A DNA stretch of 64,000 bases from positions 1,116,001-1,180,000 of the forward strand of contig NZ_CP015971.1 of the NCBI RefSeq assembly GCF_001659705.1, given 5' to 3'. The notes below the pieces were generated by a model, which was given only the letters and a program-made list of their open reading frames with translations, searched no databases and was not told the origin of the DNA. Below, piece by piece: positions 27,634-37,357 of the stretch. A program made the translations under genes and the position numbers. Source of the DNA: Arachidicoccus sp. BS20 (GTDB lineage Bacteria; Bacteroidota; Bacteroidia; Chitinophagales; Chitinophagaceae). How positions within the stretch are numbered: position 1 is the first letter of the stretch; every line of letters begins with the position of its first letter.

Positions 27634-30096
27634 TTATTTTAAATGAGATTGGAACAATTGATATATCCGTGAATATTCATCAGTCCAGCTACTGGGCTGT
27701 TTAAAATCATGACTTTCTACCGGATATACAGCTAATTTCCAATTTTTCTTTCCAAGTTCTATCAACTTCTGATTCAACCGGACTATATCCTGAAAGTGAA
27801 CATTTGTATCTACCATGCCATGACACATTAATAAATAACCGTCTAAACCATTAGCAAAATATATCGGCGAGCTTCTTACGTATGCCAAGCTATCGTCCTG
27901 CGGATTATTTAATATTTCGGAAGTATAACCATCATTGTAATGCGCCCAGTCCGTTACAGACCTCAACGCTGCTCCGCATACAAATGCTTTGGTTTTAAAC
28001 ATTGCCATCAATGTCATAAACCCACCGTAAGAGCCGCCCCAAATACCTATTTTGCTTTTGTCCACCCCCAAAGTATTGACCATATAATCTGCTCCATCTA
28101 CAATGTCGTCAAGGTCGCTGCCTCCCATGTGCCGGTATATTGCCGTTCTCCATTTGCTACCATACCCGGCGCTTCCGCGATAATCAATATCCATAACCGT
28201 ATAACCTTCATCTACCAATAAATTCATAAACATGTGCTCGCGAAAATAATAGCTCCACCATTTTTCAACATCTTGCAGATAGCCAGCTCCATGCACAAAT
28301 ATTACACCCGGATGAGACGGCGCGGGATGTTCGGGCTTATAAACATCTGCATACACATCAAAGCCGTCTTTATCTTTAAAAGTAATAATATCCGGCTCAC
28401 GCCAGTTGTATGATTTATATTCGGCGCTTTCTGCCTTGTTGGTAATTTGAACGGCTTTTGTGCCGGGTTTGTTTTGTTGCAAATACAATTCCCAAGGATG
28501 AACAGATGTAGAATAAAGAAAGGCAATATTTTTCCCGTCAGGAGAAATCGTTACTACGTTTCCGCCTGTCTTATTCGTAATTCGAGTTTGCTTTCCCGAC
28601 TGAATATCTAACTGATAAAACTGTGTTTGTCCGGGTTCAATTTCATTGGTAACTATATAGAAATATTTTTTATCGGGCGAAAGTTCTGCGCTTTGAACTT
28701 CATATTTCCCGGAAGTCAAAGCTTTCTTTTTCTCGCTAACTACGTTCGCCGTGTATATATGCGAATAGCCGCTTTCTTCGGATTGATACCACATTGTGTT
28801 TTCATCAATCCATCCGACATTTCCGCCGTAGCCGATTCCCGGACCGCCAATCCACGCATCATCGTGTTGCCGGTCGATAAGTGTAAGCTTAGCCGTAGCC
28901 GCATCCAATAACATAATCCAACGGTCTTTATGATCGGCAGACATTATTACCACAAATGCCTTTGAACCGTCCGCATTCCATACAGGAGAAAGTATGCTTA
29001 CTTTTCTCATTGGCGGTTCTTTTGCGAGTATAGAATCTTTTTTAGGATAATCTTTTAAATAAGCCGGCAAGTCATGAATGCCCGGAATTTGTTCCGTTTT
29101 AATCGGATAAAAAGTATTTTTTTGGCAATCAAATATGTAGCTCTCGGAAGAATAACCGGGCGCGCCTACATTTGTCCGACCGGGAATATTTTCAATGTAC
29201 CCGGATTGTGTTACATAATTGGGCACTTCCGTTCGCTTCACACCTTTCGGGCGTTCTATTAAATTATATGTTACGTAACGTCCGTCAGGGCTTGCCTCAA
29301 GTCCTGAGAGTATTTTATCTCCGATGTTAATAGCCTTCGGAAAAGAATTTTTCAGTTGTGTTCTGTTTGTCTTTTCCCTCAAATCTCTTTTCTTTTTTTC
29401 TTCTTGAAGAACTATAGAATTTGCCAATGCGTCGCTTTGAAGAAATTCGTCCTGAGACGACAAATTGTTTTGCCTGCCGTTCGCAAAACCCGCCTGCCGC
29501 CGACCAGCCATTCCCGAAAATTGCGAAGGTGCGGTTTCATTGGATGATTTAAAATTGGTCAGCTGCAATGTCTGTCCCGTTGCAACATCTCTGGAAAATA
29601 AATTATTATTTTGCTGATACACAATTTTGGTATCGTTAAATGCAAAAACCGGATTGCGTATTTCATCGGAAGTTTGAATGAGCATATTCAATTTTCCGGA
29701 AGCGACATCAAGCAAATAAAGTCCATTGTCTTTTGTATAAAGCAATTTTGTTTTACTGCTATTCCATGAGCCATCTTTTTCCGCTTCAATAAGGCTGCGG
29801 TCTTCCGTCGGCACTTTTTGAGGTACTGTATTTTTTAATGTAATGTAATACAGAGAATCTGATGGAGAAATACCCGCGCCGCCGCCTACATAGATAGATT
29901 CATTTTCGTCGAGCGACTGTTCGGGATTCCAGTTAAAATAGAGTTTCTGCCCATCGGGACTCCAGAAAATATTAGAGGGAGAACTCCCGATCCATTTTGG
30001 GTCGCGCATGATTTTCTCAACAGTAAGCGGCGCAAGCTGTTGTGAAAAAGCTTTACCACAAAAAAGAATCATACAGGATAAAATAATCTTTCTCAT
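27634..30096 (-). CDS. Prolyl oligopeptidase family serine peptidase (S9), exported
   Basis: 820 aa with a signal peptide (SCMILFCGKAFSQ at about 7-19). A TolB/DPP-like propeller covers about 40-560, with repeated blocks such as SPDGQKLYF, SPDGRYVTY and SPDKKYFYI. The catalytic domain has Ser689 in GGSYGGFM, Asp763 in HGMVDTNVH and His796 in ESHDF. A low-complexity insert near residues 190-215 (FSGMAGRRQAGFANGRQNN) is unusual. It hydrolyses peptides outside the cytoplasm. It lies in the same direction between hisG and hisD. No histidine-related role is known. Confidence 0.92.
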   Translation of the reverse strand: MRKIILSCMILFCGKAFSQQLAPLTVEKIMRDPKWIGSSPSNIFWSPDGQKLYFNWNPEQSLDENESIYVGGGAGISPSDSLYYITLKNTVPQKVPTEDRSLIEAEKDGSWNSSKTKLLYTKDNGLYLLDVASGKLNMLIQTSDEIRNPVFAFNDTKIVYQQNNNLFSRDVATGQTLQLTNFKSSNETAPSQFSGMAGRRQAGFANGRQNNLSSQDEFLQSDALANSIVLQEEKKKRDLREKTNRTQLKNSFPKAINIGDKILSGLEASPDGRYVTYNLIERPKGVKRTEVPNYVTQSGYIENIPGRTNVGAPGYSSESYIFDCQKNTFYPIKTEQIPGIHDLPAYLKDYPKKDSILAKEPPMRKVSILSPVWNADGSKAFVVIMSADHKDRWIMLLDAATAKLTLIDRQHDDAWIGGPGIGYGGNVGWIDENTMWYQSEESGYSHIYTANVVSEKKKALTSGKYEVQSAELSPDKKYFYIVTNEIEPGQTQFYQLDIQSGKQTRITNKTGGNVVTISPDGKNIAFLYSTSVHPWELYLQQNKPGTKAVQITNKAESAEYKSYNWREPDIITFKDKDGFDVYADVYKPEHPAPSHPGVIFVHGAGYLQDVEKWWSYYFREHMFMNLLVDEGYTVMDIDYRGSAGYGSKWRTAIYRHMGGSDLDDIVDGADYMVNTLGVDKSKIGIWGGSYGGFMTLMAMFKTKAFVCGAALRSVTDWAHYNDGYTSEILNNPQDDSLAYVRSSPIYFANGLDGYLLMCHGMVDTNVHFQDIVRLNQKLIELGKKNWKLAVYPVESHDFKQPSSWTDEYSRIYQLFQSHLK

Positions 30097-30264
30097 AAAT
30101 ATTGATTTTAAGTAGTGAAATATCTTGCTAAATTAAGCGCAAAATGTGCTATACTTAAATAAAAAATCAAGAAACTTCAAAACATACTTCCGTTTTTAGA
30201 AACTCTCTTATCGTTCTCGTCCAGAGAAAAAACATACTTTACGATTATTAATTTTAGCTATACA

Positions 30265-31122
30265 TTAAACCACCATTTTCTCAATCGGTAATACCAAAAT
30301 ATCTTCCGCACCAATGGATTTTATTTCTTGGATATGTTCCCAAAATTCGCTTTCGCTCAACACAGTGTGAATGGCGCTCCAGCCTTCAATGGTCAAAGGC
30401 AACACCGTCGGGCTTTTCATGCCGGGCAATACATTTACGATTTGACTAATTTTTTCGTTGGGCGCATTCATCAGTACATACTTTTTATTTTTTGCTTTTT
30501 TAATTGTTTGAATGCGGAACAATAATTTGTCTAAAATTGCTTGCTTTTCCTCGCTCAGTTCAGGCGTTTTTATCAGAGCCGATTGTGATTGCAAAATGAT
30601 TTCTGCTTCCGTCAATCCGTTCATAAAAAGCGTAGAACCGCTGCTGACCAAATCACAGATTGCATCTGCCAAACCTATGCCCGGCGCTATTTCCACACTT
30701 CCACTGATGACGTGAATTTCTGCCTGAATATTATTTTCGTCCAAAAATTTTTGTACCAATACAGGATAGCTCGTGGCAATTTTTTTCCCTTGTAAAAATT
30801 CTTTTCCAGTATAATTTTCACTCTTTGAAACAGCAAACGAAAGACGGCATTTTCCAAAACCCAATTGTTCTACAATATCCACTTTTTTCTGCGATTCGTA
30901 AATCACATTTTCGCCTACAAAACCAATGTCGGCAACGCCGTCTTCCACATATTGCGGAATATCATCATCGCGCAAAAAGAACACCTCAATCGGAAAGTTG
31001 GATGCTGTTGCTTTCAGTTGGTTTTTCACATTGTTGTTGATGTCAATGCCGCATTCTTTCAGCAGTTTCACTGAATCGTCGTACAATCGTCCCGACTTTT
31101 GAATGGCTAATTTTAAATTCAT
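30265..31122 (-). CDS. hisG: ATP phosphoribosyltransferase, long form
   Basis: 285 aa from the ATG at 31122 (MNLKLAIQKSGRLYDDS). An earlier ATG at 31158 would start inside the attenuator stem. First, committed step of histidine synthesis: ATP plus PRPP gives phosphoribosyl-ATP. DIGFVGENV and the PRPP-binding stretch GSVEIAPGIGLADAICDLVSSGSTL are present. The C-terminal approximately 75 residues (MKSPTVLPLTIEGWSAIHTVL onward) are the regulatory domain of the hexameric HisG-long type, which binds histidine. It is therefore likely controlled at two levels: feedback inhibition and the hisL attenuator upstream. Confidence 0.97.
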   Translation of the reverse strand: MNLKLAIQKSGRLYDDSVKLLKECGIDINNNVKNQLKATASNFPIEVFFLRDDDIPQYVEDGVADIGFVGENVIYESQKKVDIVEQLGFGKCRLSFAVSKSENYTGKEFLQGKKIATSYPVLVQKFLDENNIQAEIHVISGSVEIAPGIGLADAICDLVSSGSTLFMNGLTEAEIILQSQSALIKTPELSEEKQAILDKLLFRIQTIKKAKNKKYVLMNAPNEKISQIVNVLPGMKSPTVLPLTIEGWSAIHTVLSESEFWEHIQEIKSIGAEDILVLPIEKMVV

Positions 31123-31148
31123 TGATGTTGATTTTTTGAAAAAGAAAA

Positions 31149-31168
31149 GGCTCGCCAACCGGCAAGCC
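31149..31168 (-). terminator. Attenuator terminator of the his operon
   Basis: On the minus strand GGCTTGCC, loop GGTT, GGCGAGCC (one G-T pair; one more A-T pair extends the stem), then TTTTCTTTTT. It lies 38 bases after the hisL stop codon and 26 bases before the hisG start, the position of a his-type attenuator. Confidence 0.85.
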
Positions 31169-31206
31169 TCTATGTTTTATTTTGAATACACACAAAACAT
31201 TACAGC

Positions 31207-31257
31207 TTACCCTTTGGATAAGAAATGATGATGATGTGTATGTACGTTTAAAATCAT
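31207..31257 (-). CDS. hisL: Histidine operon leader peptide
   Basis: 16-residue open frame MILNVHTHHHHFLSKG with five His codons, four of them in a row. It is followed by a short spacer and the terminator hairpin. This is the architecture of ribosome-stalling his attenuators: lack of charged His-tRNA stalls the ribosome on the CAT run and lets transcription enter hisG. On the minus strand, ATACACA inside the leader can pair with TGTGTAT just after it. ATGTTTT and AAAACAT in the spacer form an alternative stem next to the terminator. The ATG lies only four bases past the TACATTTG box, so the mRNA may be leaderless. Confidence 0.85.
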   Translation of the reverse strand: MILNVHTHHHHFLSKG

Positions 31258-31261
31258 GGCG

Positions 31262-31294
31262 CAAATGTAAAACGAATATTTTGTAACAAACAAA
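31262..31294 (-). promoter_or_regulatory. Promoter of the his operon
   Basis: The minus strand reads TACATTTG (31269 to 31262), an exact TAnnTTTG -7 box. TTTG elements lie 17 and 21 bases upstream (31290-31287 and 31294-31291). Transcription would begin at or beside the hisL start codon. Confidence 0.7.
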
Positions 31295-31316
31295 TTTCGC
31301 GATAATTAATTTTATA

Positions 31317-32750
31317 CTAATGATTCAATGCTCCTGACTGCAACAAATTTCCCAACACCAAATATGCCGTGCTGAAATAAATAACAATACCTGTAACATC
31401 TACCAGCGTTGCTACAAATGGTGCGGAAGAAGCTGCAGGGTCAGCGCCAAGTTTCTTTAGAAGAATCGGCAACATAGAACCCGCAAGCGAACCCCAAAGA
31501 ATAATTCCAATGAGAGAAAATCCAATGGTAATACCAATCAGCAACCAATGTGTTCCATAAGTAAAATTCATAATTCCAATATCGTGAAACCATTGCCACA
31601 GCGAGACGCGGGAAAACCCGATGATACCAAGAATTAGTCCAAGCATCAAACCGCTTAGAATTTCCCTCCGCATGATGCGCCACCAATCTTTCAAAGTAAC
31701 ATCGCCCACCGCCATCGCCTGAATAATAAGCGTTGAAGCCTGCGAACCGCTGTTTCCACCACTTGACATAACCAACGGAATAAATAATGCAAGCACAGTT
31801 GCTTTACTCAATTCATCGGAAAAATAAGTCATCGCAGTTGTGGTAAGCATTTCACTTAAAAATAAAATGATTAACCATGGTGCGCGCTTGCGAATGAGTT
31901 TGAAAAACGGCGTGTCCAGATATGGTTCGTCCAACGCTTCTGTACCGCCCATCTTTTGCATATCTTCACTAAATTCCTCATTGGTAACCCAAAGAATATC
32001 ATCGATAGTTACGATGCCGAGCAAAATATCATTATCGTCTGTAACCGGTAATGCCACGCGGTTATTCATTCTGAAAATCTGCGAAGCTTTTTCCTGGTCG
32101 TCATTTACGTTCAGCGAAATAATTCTTCCGTCCATAATGTCGCTGATTTTTGTATCGGGCGCTGCAAGAATTAAATCACGGATTCGGAAGTCATCGACTA
32201 ATTCTCCTTTTTTATTAATAACATAAATTACGTCAATTGTTTCAGTGTTCTTTCCGTTTTTGCGAATCACGCGGAATGTGTCGGCAACCGAATCGGTTTC
32301 GTACACATAAATATAATCGGGTGTCATCAAACGACCAACGCTGTCTTCGGGATAACCAAGCATTCGCAAGGTAACTTTCAGCTCGTCCTGATTAAGTAAT
32401 TTTATCAAATCCCGCAGTACACTTTTGGGCAATTCCTGTAAAAAATCAATACGGTCGTCCGGCGATAAGTCGTTCAGCAATTCAGCCGTTTTAAATGTTT
32501 TCAAGCCATGAATTACATCCTTTTGGACAGACAAATCCAACAGCTTAAAAACGCTGGAAGCCCTGTGAATAGCCATATTCGAGATTATTTCCGAAGCTTC
32601 TTCGGGATAACGGTCGATAAGCTCCACCACATCGCTGATATTCTGTTCGTTCAGAAACTCCTGCAACTTTTCCTTATCGCCTTCGTGAAGCAATAATTCA
32701 AATTGAGCATCTATCAGGTTTTGTTCCAATTCTTCTGTTTCTTCTGACAT
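31317..32750 (-). CDS. mgtE: Magnesium transporter MgtE
   Basis: 477 aa. Cytoplasmic N-domain (about 25-130), a CBS pair (about 135-260; MTPDYIYVYETDSVADTFRVI and DIMDGRIISLNVNDDQEKASQ), a plug helix, and five membrane helices from about 285. The pore signature is GGNSGSQASTLIIQAMAVGDV, followed by SLAGSMLPILLKKLGADPAASSAPFVATLVDV, which carries the conserved magnesium-site Asp. It imports Mg2+ and is gated by cytosolic Mg2+ through the CBS domains. Single gene with its own promoter. No Mg riboswitch was recognised in the 5' flank. Confidence 0.96.
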   Translation of the reverse strand: MSEETEELEQNLIDAQFELLLHEGDKEKLQEFLNEQNISDVVELIDRYPEEASEIISNMAIHRASSVFKLLDLSVQKDVIHGLKTFKTAELLNDLSPDDRIDFLQELPKSVLRDLIKLLNQDELKVTLRMLGYPEDSVGRLMTPDYIYVYETDSVADTFRVIRKNGKNTETIDVIYVINKKGELVDDFRIRDLILAAPDTKISDIMDGRIISLNVNDDQEKASQIFRMNNRVALPVTDDNDILLGIVTIDDILWVTNEEFSEDMQKMGGTEALDEPYLDTPFFKLIRKRAPWLIILFLSEMLTTTAMTYFSDELSKATVLALFIPLVMSSGGNSGSQASTLIIQAMAVGDVTLKDWWRIMRREILSGLMLGLILGIIGFSRVSLWQWFHDIGIMNFTYGTHWLLIGITIGFSLIGIILWGSLAGSMLPILLKKLGADPAASSAPFVATLVDVTGIVIYFSTAYLVLGNLLQSGALNH

Positions 32751-32767
32751 TTTTCCGATGATTTTTG

Positions 32768-32800
32768 CAAAAGTATGGTTCGGGGCTAAAGTTAAACAAC
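32768..32800 (-). promoter_or_regulatory. Promoter of mgtE
   Basis: The minus strand reads TACTTTTG (32775 to 32768), an exact -7 box, with GTTG 21 bases upstream (32800 to 32797). The leader would be about a dozen bases long. Confidence 0.65.
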
Positions 32801-32918
32801 TTTAAATGTTATTGTTTTATTTACTTATAGAAAAAATTTGGCAACCGTTATAAATACGTTTTCCGTATTTTTTCCGTTATAAAGATTCATTATATTATTT
32901 TTACCTGCGAACGAATTT

Positions 32919-33665
32919 ATGATGATAAAAAAATATTTTATTTTCTTGCTGATTGTTTGTTGTTGCCTTCAAACAAAAGCACAAAGTTTCGGCGAAAAAA
33001 CGAGCATTGGATTTTTCGGTGGTGTATCGAAATACGAAGGCTCCATGCCGCAAACATTAACACGCGGCGCGGCAGGAATTAATTTCAGATATGAGATAAC
33101 GGATAAGCTTCATATACGTTTTCAGTTTACAGCAACGGAAACGGGCGGCGGCGATTCTTCTTTAAACAATGCAGCCAACAATGGCAATGATACTCGCTCA
33201 CAGTTTTATTATTTTCATACCAATATCAACGAATTTAGCCTGCTGCCGGAATATGACTTTTTCAACATTAATGCAGGTGCAAAGTTTACGCCTTATATTT
33301 TTGCAGGCATCGGATATTACAATTTTAAGCCTTACCAGATTGTGGAAAATATAAGAGATAACGGCACGTTCCGTTATCAAAATGTTGCCATGCCGAAAGT
33401 GGAAAATTACAGCAACTGGCAAATGAGCATTCCGCTTGGCATAGGCATCAAATATGCGATTTCTCCAAACGTAATTTTGAATGCAGAAGGAAATTATCGT
33501 TTCTTAACCAATCCGTACATAGACAATTATTCCGCCGACAAAAAGAATGATAAATTTTATACTTTTTCTTTGGGCATCAGCTTCAGATTCTCCCCTATTG
33601 CAGCCAAGGAAAGCTTTGGTACGGGCAGAAGAAAAAGAAATTGTAATTGTCCGCCGGTATATTAA
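32919..33665 (+). CDS. Outer-membrane beta-barrel protein (DUF6089-like)
   Basis: 248 aa with a signal peptide ([18 protein letters not shown]). It is rich in alternating beta strands typical of small porin-like barrels: [32 protein letters not shown] and [23 protein letters not shown]. It resembles the DUF6089 family of Bacteroidota surface proteins, function unknown. The tail [16 protein letters not shown] is basic and Cys-rich, which is unusual after a barrel. Its stop codon overlaps the end of the convergent DUF255 gene by four bases. Confidence 0.8.
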   Translation: MMIKKYFIFLLIVCCCLQTKAQSFGEKTSIGFFGGVSKYEGSMPQTLTRGAAGINFRYEITDKLHIRFQFTATETGGGDSSLNNAANNGNDTRSQFYYFHTNINEFSLLPEYDFFNINAGAKFTPYIFAGIGYYNFKPYQIVENIRDNGTFRYQNVAMPKVENYSNWQMSIPLGIGIKYAISPNVILNAEGNYRFLTNPYIDNYSADKKNDKFYTFSLGISFRFSPIAAKESFGTGRRKRNCNCPPVY

Positions 33666-35701
33666 GCCAGCGTAATTTGCAACAACAAATCTTCCACACT
33701 TTCCACAGGTTGCTTACAACTGTAATCTTTACATAAATAAATCAATGTTTTATCCGCAGGCACTTTTTTATCTTTTAATAAAGGATAACTATTATTTTCG
33801 TTATTCGACTGCATCAAAATTTTATTCGGAATAAATTCGCGAAAAAGCTGATGTGATAAGGTTTTTGCGTTTTTTCCCACAATGGCAATTTCGTTTACAC
33901 CACGAACAATTTTCTGCAACGCATCGCACCAAACACCAAAAGAAGTAGGATAACGAACAATGGAATTTCCCAAAGATTGCAGCATCACAATCGCTCTTTC
34001 TTTCCATTCAGGCTTGTCAAAAACGATGGACAAATACAACAAATTATTCGCCATCACGCCGTTGCCCGAAGGCGTAGCGCCGTCATAAATTTCTTTCTTG
34101 CGCACCACAATATCGCGTTGATTTTTTTGTGTGAAATAAAAAAACGTTTCCGCTTCATCGCTGAAATTTTCTATTATAAATTCTGCAATTGTTTTTGCTT
34201 TTTGTAAATAAGAAACATTGCCTGTTGCTTCCTGCAAATGAATACACGCATCTATCAACGAAGCATAATCGTCCAGAAAAGCATCGATTTTTCCTTCATC
34301 GTTTTTCCATGTATGCAGCCAAATATTTCGCTGCGCATCAAACATATTTTTCTCTAAAAACGAAAAACAGTTTTCTGCCAAACGCAAATAATGTTCATTA
34401 TCCAACGCGCCAAAAGCCTTGCACAGCGCGGTTATCAGCAAAGCGTTCCAACTCAATAAAATTTTATCATCCGTATTCGGGCGGATTCTTTTGTTTCTTT
34501 CTGCCAACAATTTTTCTTTGGATTGTTGTAAAATATTTTCCAGTTCTTCCAACGAAACAGAGAATTGTTTTGCCGTTTCATTCAAATCGTGCGGCAACCA
34601 AAGAATGTTCGAGTCTTCCCAATTATCGCTTGCTTTCACATTGTACGCCGCACAAAGAATTTTGGAAGCATCGCCTAAAATATTATCAATTTCTTCTTTT
34701 TTCCAGGTATAAAACTTTCCTTCCACGCCTTCGCTGTCGGCATCCAATGCTGAATAAAATCCGCCCGAAGCATCGAGTATTTCTCTTTCTAAAAATTGAA
34801 CTGTTTCCTGAATAATTCTTTTATAAACTATATTTTTAGTTATTTTATAAGCATCCGATAAAACCGAGAGCAGCAAAGCATTATCATACAACATTTTTTC
34901 AAAGTGTGGCGCAAACCATTTCGCATCCGTACTGTAACGCGCAAAGCCGCCGCCAATTTGGTCGTAAATGCCACCGCAAATCATTTTATCCAAACTCAAC
35001 AACGCTTGCTGCAAAGCATTTTCATTCTTTGAAAAATAATAATCGCGCAACAAAAACCGGATGGAAAATGTTTGCGGAAACTTAGGAGCAGCGCCAAATC
35101 CGCCCCAAACTGTATCGGCTTGTTTTAATAAATTTTCCGTTGCCGATTGCAATGATTTTTCCGTAAAAAAATCATCTTCTTTTTTCGCAACACCAAAACT
35201 GTTGGCGTTTTGCAGATGCGCAATTAAATTATCCGCCTGCGCAAAAACATCTTCATTCTTTTCGCTGAAAGCCACATGAATACTATATAAAACGTCTTTC
35301 CACGAAGGTCGATTAGCGTATGTTTTCGGCGGAAAATAGGTACCGCCGTAAAACGGTTTTCTGTCCGGCGTAAGAAAAACATTCAGGGGCCAGCCGCCTT
35401 GTCCCGTCATCGCCTGCACCGCATCCATATAAATGTGGTCAATGTCCGGTCGCTCTTCCCTATCCACTTTTATATTGATAAAATATTCGTTCATCAGCCG
35501 CGCTGTTTCCGCATCTTCAAAACTTTCTTTTTCCATCACATGACACCAATGACACGCCGAATAACCGATGCTCACAAGTATCGGTTTGTTTTCATCTTTC
35601 GCTTTTTGCAAAGCCTCGTCGCTCCACGCATACCAATCGACAGGATTGTGCGCGTGCTGCAACAAATACGGGCTTGTTTCTTTAATTAAATGGTTGGGCA
35701 T
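33662..35701 (-). CDS. DUF255 (YyaL/SPATA20-like) protein with thioredoxin-fold domain
   Basis: 679 aa, full length. The N-terminal thioredoxin-like domain starts with the hallmark [21 protein letters not shown] and has the CxxC motif C50-HW-C53 in [26 protein letters not shown] follows. The C-terminal part (about 190-679) is an (alpha/alpha)6-type domain like N-acylglucosamine 2-epimerases and glycosidases ([34 protein letters not shown]). Probably cytoplasmic. Molecular function is unknown in bacteria. Single gene. Confidence 0.92.
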   Translation of the reverse strand: MPNHLIKETSPYLLQHAHNPVDWYAWSDEALQKAKDENKPILVSIGYSACHWCHVMEKESFEDAETARLMNEYFINIKVDREERPDIDHIYMDAVQAMTGQGGWPLNVFLTPDRKPFYGGTYFPPKTYANRPSWKDVLYSIHVAFSEKNEDVFAQADNLIAHLQNANSFGVAKKEDDFFTEKSLQSATENLLKQADTVWGGFGAAPKFPQTFSIRFLLRDYYFSKNENALQQALLSLDKMICGGIYDQIGGGFARYSTDAKWFAPHFEKMLYDNALLLSVLSDAYKITKNIVYKRIIQETVQFLEREILDASGGFYSALDADSEGVEGKFYTWKKEEIDNILGDASKILCAAYNVKASDNWEDSNILWLPHDLNETAKQFSVSLEELENILQQSKEKLLAERNKRIRPNTDDKILLSWNALLITALCKAFGALDNEHYLRLAENCFSFLEKNMFDAQRNIWLHTWKNDEGKIDAFLDDYASLIDACIHLQEATGNVSYLQKAKTIAEFIIENFSDEAETFFYFTQKNQRDIVVRKKEIYDGATPSGNGVMANNLLYLSIVFDKPEWKERAIVMLQSLGNSIVRYPTSFGVWCDALQKIVRGVNEIAIVGKNAKTLSHQLFREFIPNKILMQSNNENNSYPLLKDKKVPADKTLIYLCKDYSCKQPVESVEDLLLQITLA

Positions 35702-35736
35702 TGTGTGATTTTTTGGAGTACGAACTTAGGAAATCC

Positions 35737-35778
35737 GCCACAGATGCACGGATGAATTTTTATCTGTGCATCTGTGGC
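35737..35778. repeat. Palindromic repeat, GCCACAGATGCAC arms
   Basis: GCCACAGATGCAC (35737-35749) is exactly mirrored by GTGCATCTGTGGC (35766-35778) with a 16-base loop, in the gap between divergent genes. It is followed by a TTTTGTGAACTTTGTGA sequence related to the repeat at 8434-8460. Confidence 0.8.
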
Positions 35779-35828
35779 AATCATTTTGTGAACTTTGTGA
35801 TTATATCCAAATCTTCTATTTTTGAAAA

Positions 35829-37277
35829 ATGATTGAAGACAAGATTAAACAAACCTTTGCTACATTCAGCAAACAACCGATTAGCAGAATTGAGAAGTTG
35901 CCGCAAAGCGGCAGCAACCGGCAATATTTCCGTGTTTTTACCGATAATGAAAAAACGTTTATCGCTACCGTAAACAACAACGAAAAAGAAAATAAAACCT
36001 TTATTTATTTTACGCTGCATTTCAGGAAGCTGAATCTTCCCGTGCCTGATATTTACGCGGTTTCGGACGATTCACTGACTTATATCCAGGAAGATTTGGG
36101 GAACGAATCTTTGTCGGGAATGTTAGAAAAATATGGTCATACCGATGAAGTCTATGCCATGTTTCAAAAGAGCTTGAAACAGTTGGCACGCCTGCAAATT
36201 GAAGGGCACAAAGGCATCAATTACGATATGTCTTTGACGGCGCGCGAGTTTGGCAAACAAGCGATTTTGAGCGATTTGTTGTACTTCAAATATTATTTTC
36301 TCGACACATTGGAATTGCCATACGACAAGCAAGCGTTAATCAACGAGTTTGAAGCGCTGGCGGTTTTTCTCACGCAAACGCGCTACAAATATTTCATGTT
36401 CCGCGACTTTCAAAGCAGGAACATAATGATTAAAAACGACGAAGTCTTTTTCATCGATTATCAAGGCGGCATGAACGGCGCGCTGCAATACGACGTGGCG
36501 TCTTTGCTGTGGCAAGCCAAAGCAAACCTGAGCGATGAATGGAAAGCATCGCTGCTGGATTATTATATTGATGAAATCAACAGCATTCTTGAAACGCCGG
36601 TGGACAAAGATATTTTTGTGAATCAATACAAAGGTTACGTGCTGATTCGTTTGCTGCAAGTGCTGGGCGCGTACGGCTTTCGCGGCTTGTTTGAACGCAA
36701 AGCGCATTTCCTCACGAGCATTCCGCTGGCGCTGAAAAATTTGCGTTGGTTCGTAACCAATCGCTCGCTCGGCATTGAACTGCCGGAGTTTGAGAAGATG
36801 CTGCGCATTATTGTGGATGATAAAATTGTGCAGCGTTTTTCGCCGCCGCAGGCAAACGAAACTACACCTTTAGTTATCGAAGTAAATAGTTTCTCTTACA
36901 AAAAAGGCATCCCGAAAGATACAAGCGACAACGGCGGCGGATTTGTATTTGATTGCCGGGGAATTTTAAATCCCGGAAGAATTGATGAATACAAAACTTT
37001 GTCAGGCATGGACAAACCCGTGCAGGATTTTTTGGAGCAACACACTTCGATGAACAAATTTCTCAACAGCGTTTTTGACTTGGTGGATATTTCTGTTGAG
37101 AATTATTTAAGCCGCGATTTTCATCATTTACAAATCAATTTCGGATGCACGGGCGGTCAGCATCGCAGCGTTTTTGCCGCCGCACAAACGGCAAGGCATT
37201 TACGCAATAAATACAAGGTAAATGTGGTACTGAACCACACGAACGAAGCGAATTGGGTAAAAGGTTTGAGCCACTAA
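35829..37277 (+). CDS. APH/AmgK-like sugar kinase fused to a RapZ C-terminal domain
   Basis: 482 aa fusion. Residues 1-about 335 are an aminoglycoside-phosphotransferase-type kinase: nucleotide loop SGSNRQYFRV (27-36), catalytic RDFQSRN (192-198, Asp193 and Asn198) and metal-binding IDYQGG (Asp210). This branch includes AmgK, the anomeric N-acetylmuramate/N-acetylglucosamine kinase. Residues about 348-482 match the C-terminal domain of RapZ, with GCTGGQHRS (439-447), which in E. coli binds glucosamine-6-phosphate. The next gene encodes a MurU-like nucleotidyltransferase. Together they suggest recycling of cell-wall amino sugars (inference). The stop codon lies inside a palindromic repeat. Confidence 0.82.
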   Translation: MIEDKIKQTFATFSKQPISRIEKLPQSGSNRQYFRVFTDNEKTFIATVNNNEKENKTFIYFTLHFRKLNLPVPDIYAVSDDSLTYIQEDLGNESLSGMLEKYGHTDEVYAMFQKSLKQLARLQIEGHKGINYDMSLTAREFGKQAILSDLLYFKYYFLDTLELPYDKQALINEFEALAVFLTQTRYKYFMFRDFQSRNIMIKNDEVFFIDYQGGMNGALQYDVASLLWQAKANLSDEWKASLLDYYIDEINSILETPVDKDIFVNQYKGYVLIRLLQVLGAYGFRGLFERKAHFLTSIPLALKNLRWFVTNRSLGIELPEFEKMLRIIVDDKIVQRFSPPQANETTPLVIEVNSFSYKKGIPKDTSDNGGGFVFDCRGILNPGRIDEYKTLSGMDKPVQDFLEQHTSMNKFLNSVFDLVDISVENYLSRDFHHLQINFGCTGGQHRSVFAAAQTARHLRNKYKVNVVLNHTNEANWVKGLSH

Positions 37278-37340
37278 GACGCGAAGCCACAAAGCAACGC
37301 AAAGTCTTTGTGAAATTTAGTGCTTTTGAGCCTTAGTGGC
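37270..37340. repeat. Palindromic repeat providing a stop codon
   Basis: GCCACTAAG (37270-37278) is exactly mirrored by CTTAGTGGC (37332-37340), with inner CACAAAG/CTTTGTG units. The TAA inside the left arm is the stop codon of the kinase-RapZC gene. Confidence 0.75.
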
Positions 37341-37357
37341 AAACAAAAAATATACGT

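Noticed and set aside
31043-31264. 73-codon minus-strand frame covering the his leader
   Set aside because: It runs across the terminator hairpin and into hisG in another frame. The 16-codon hisL frame explains the region better.
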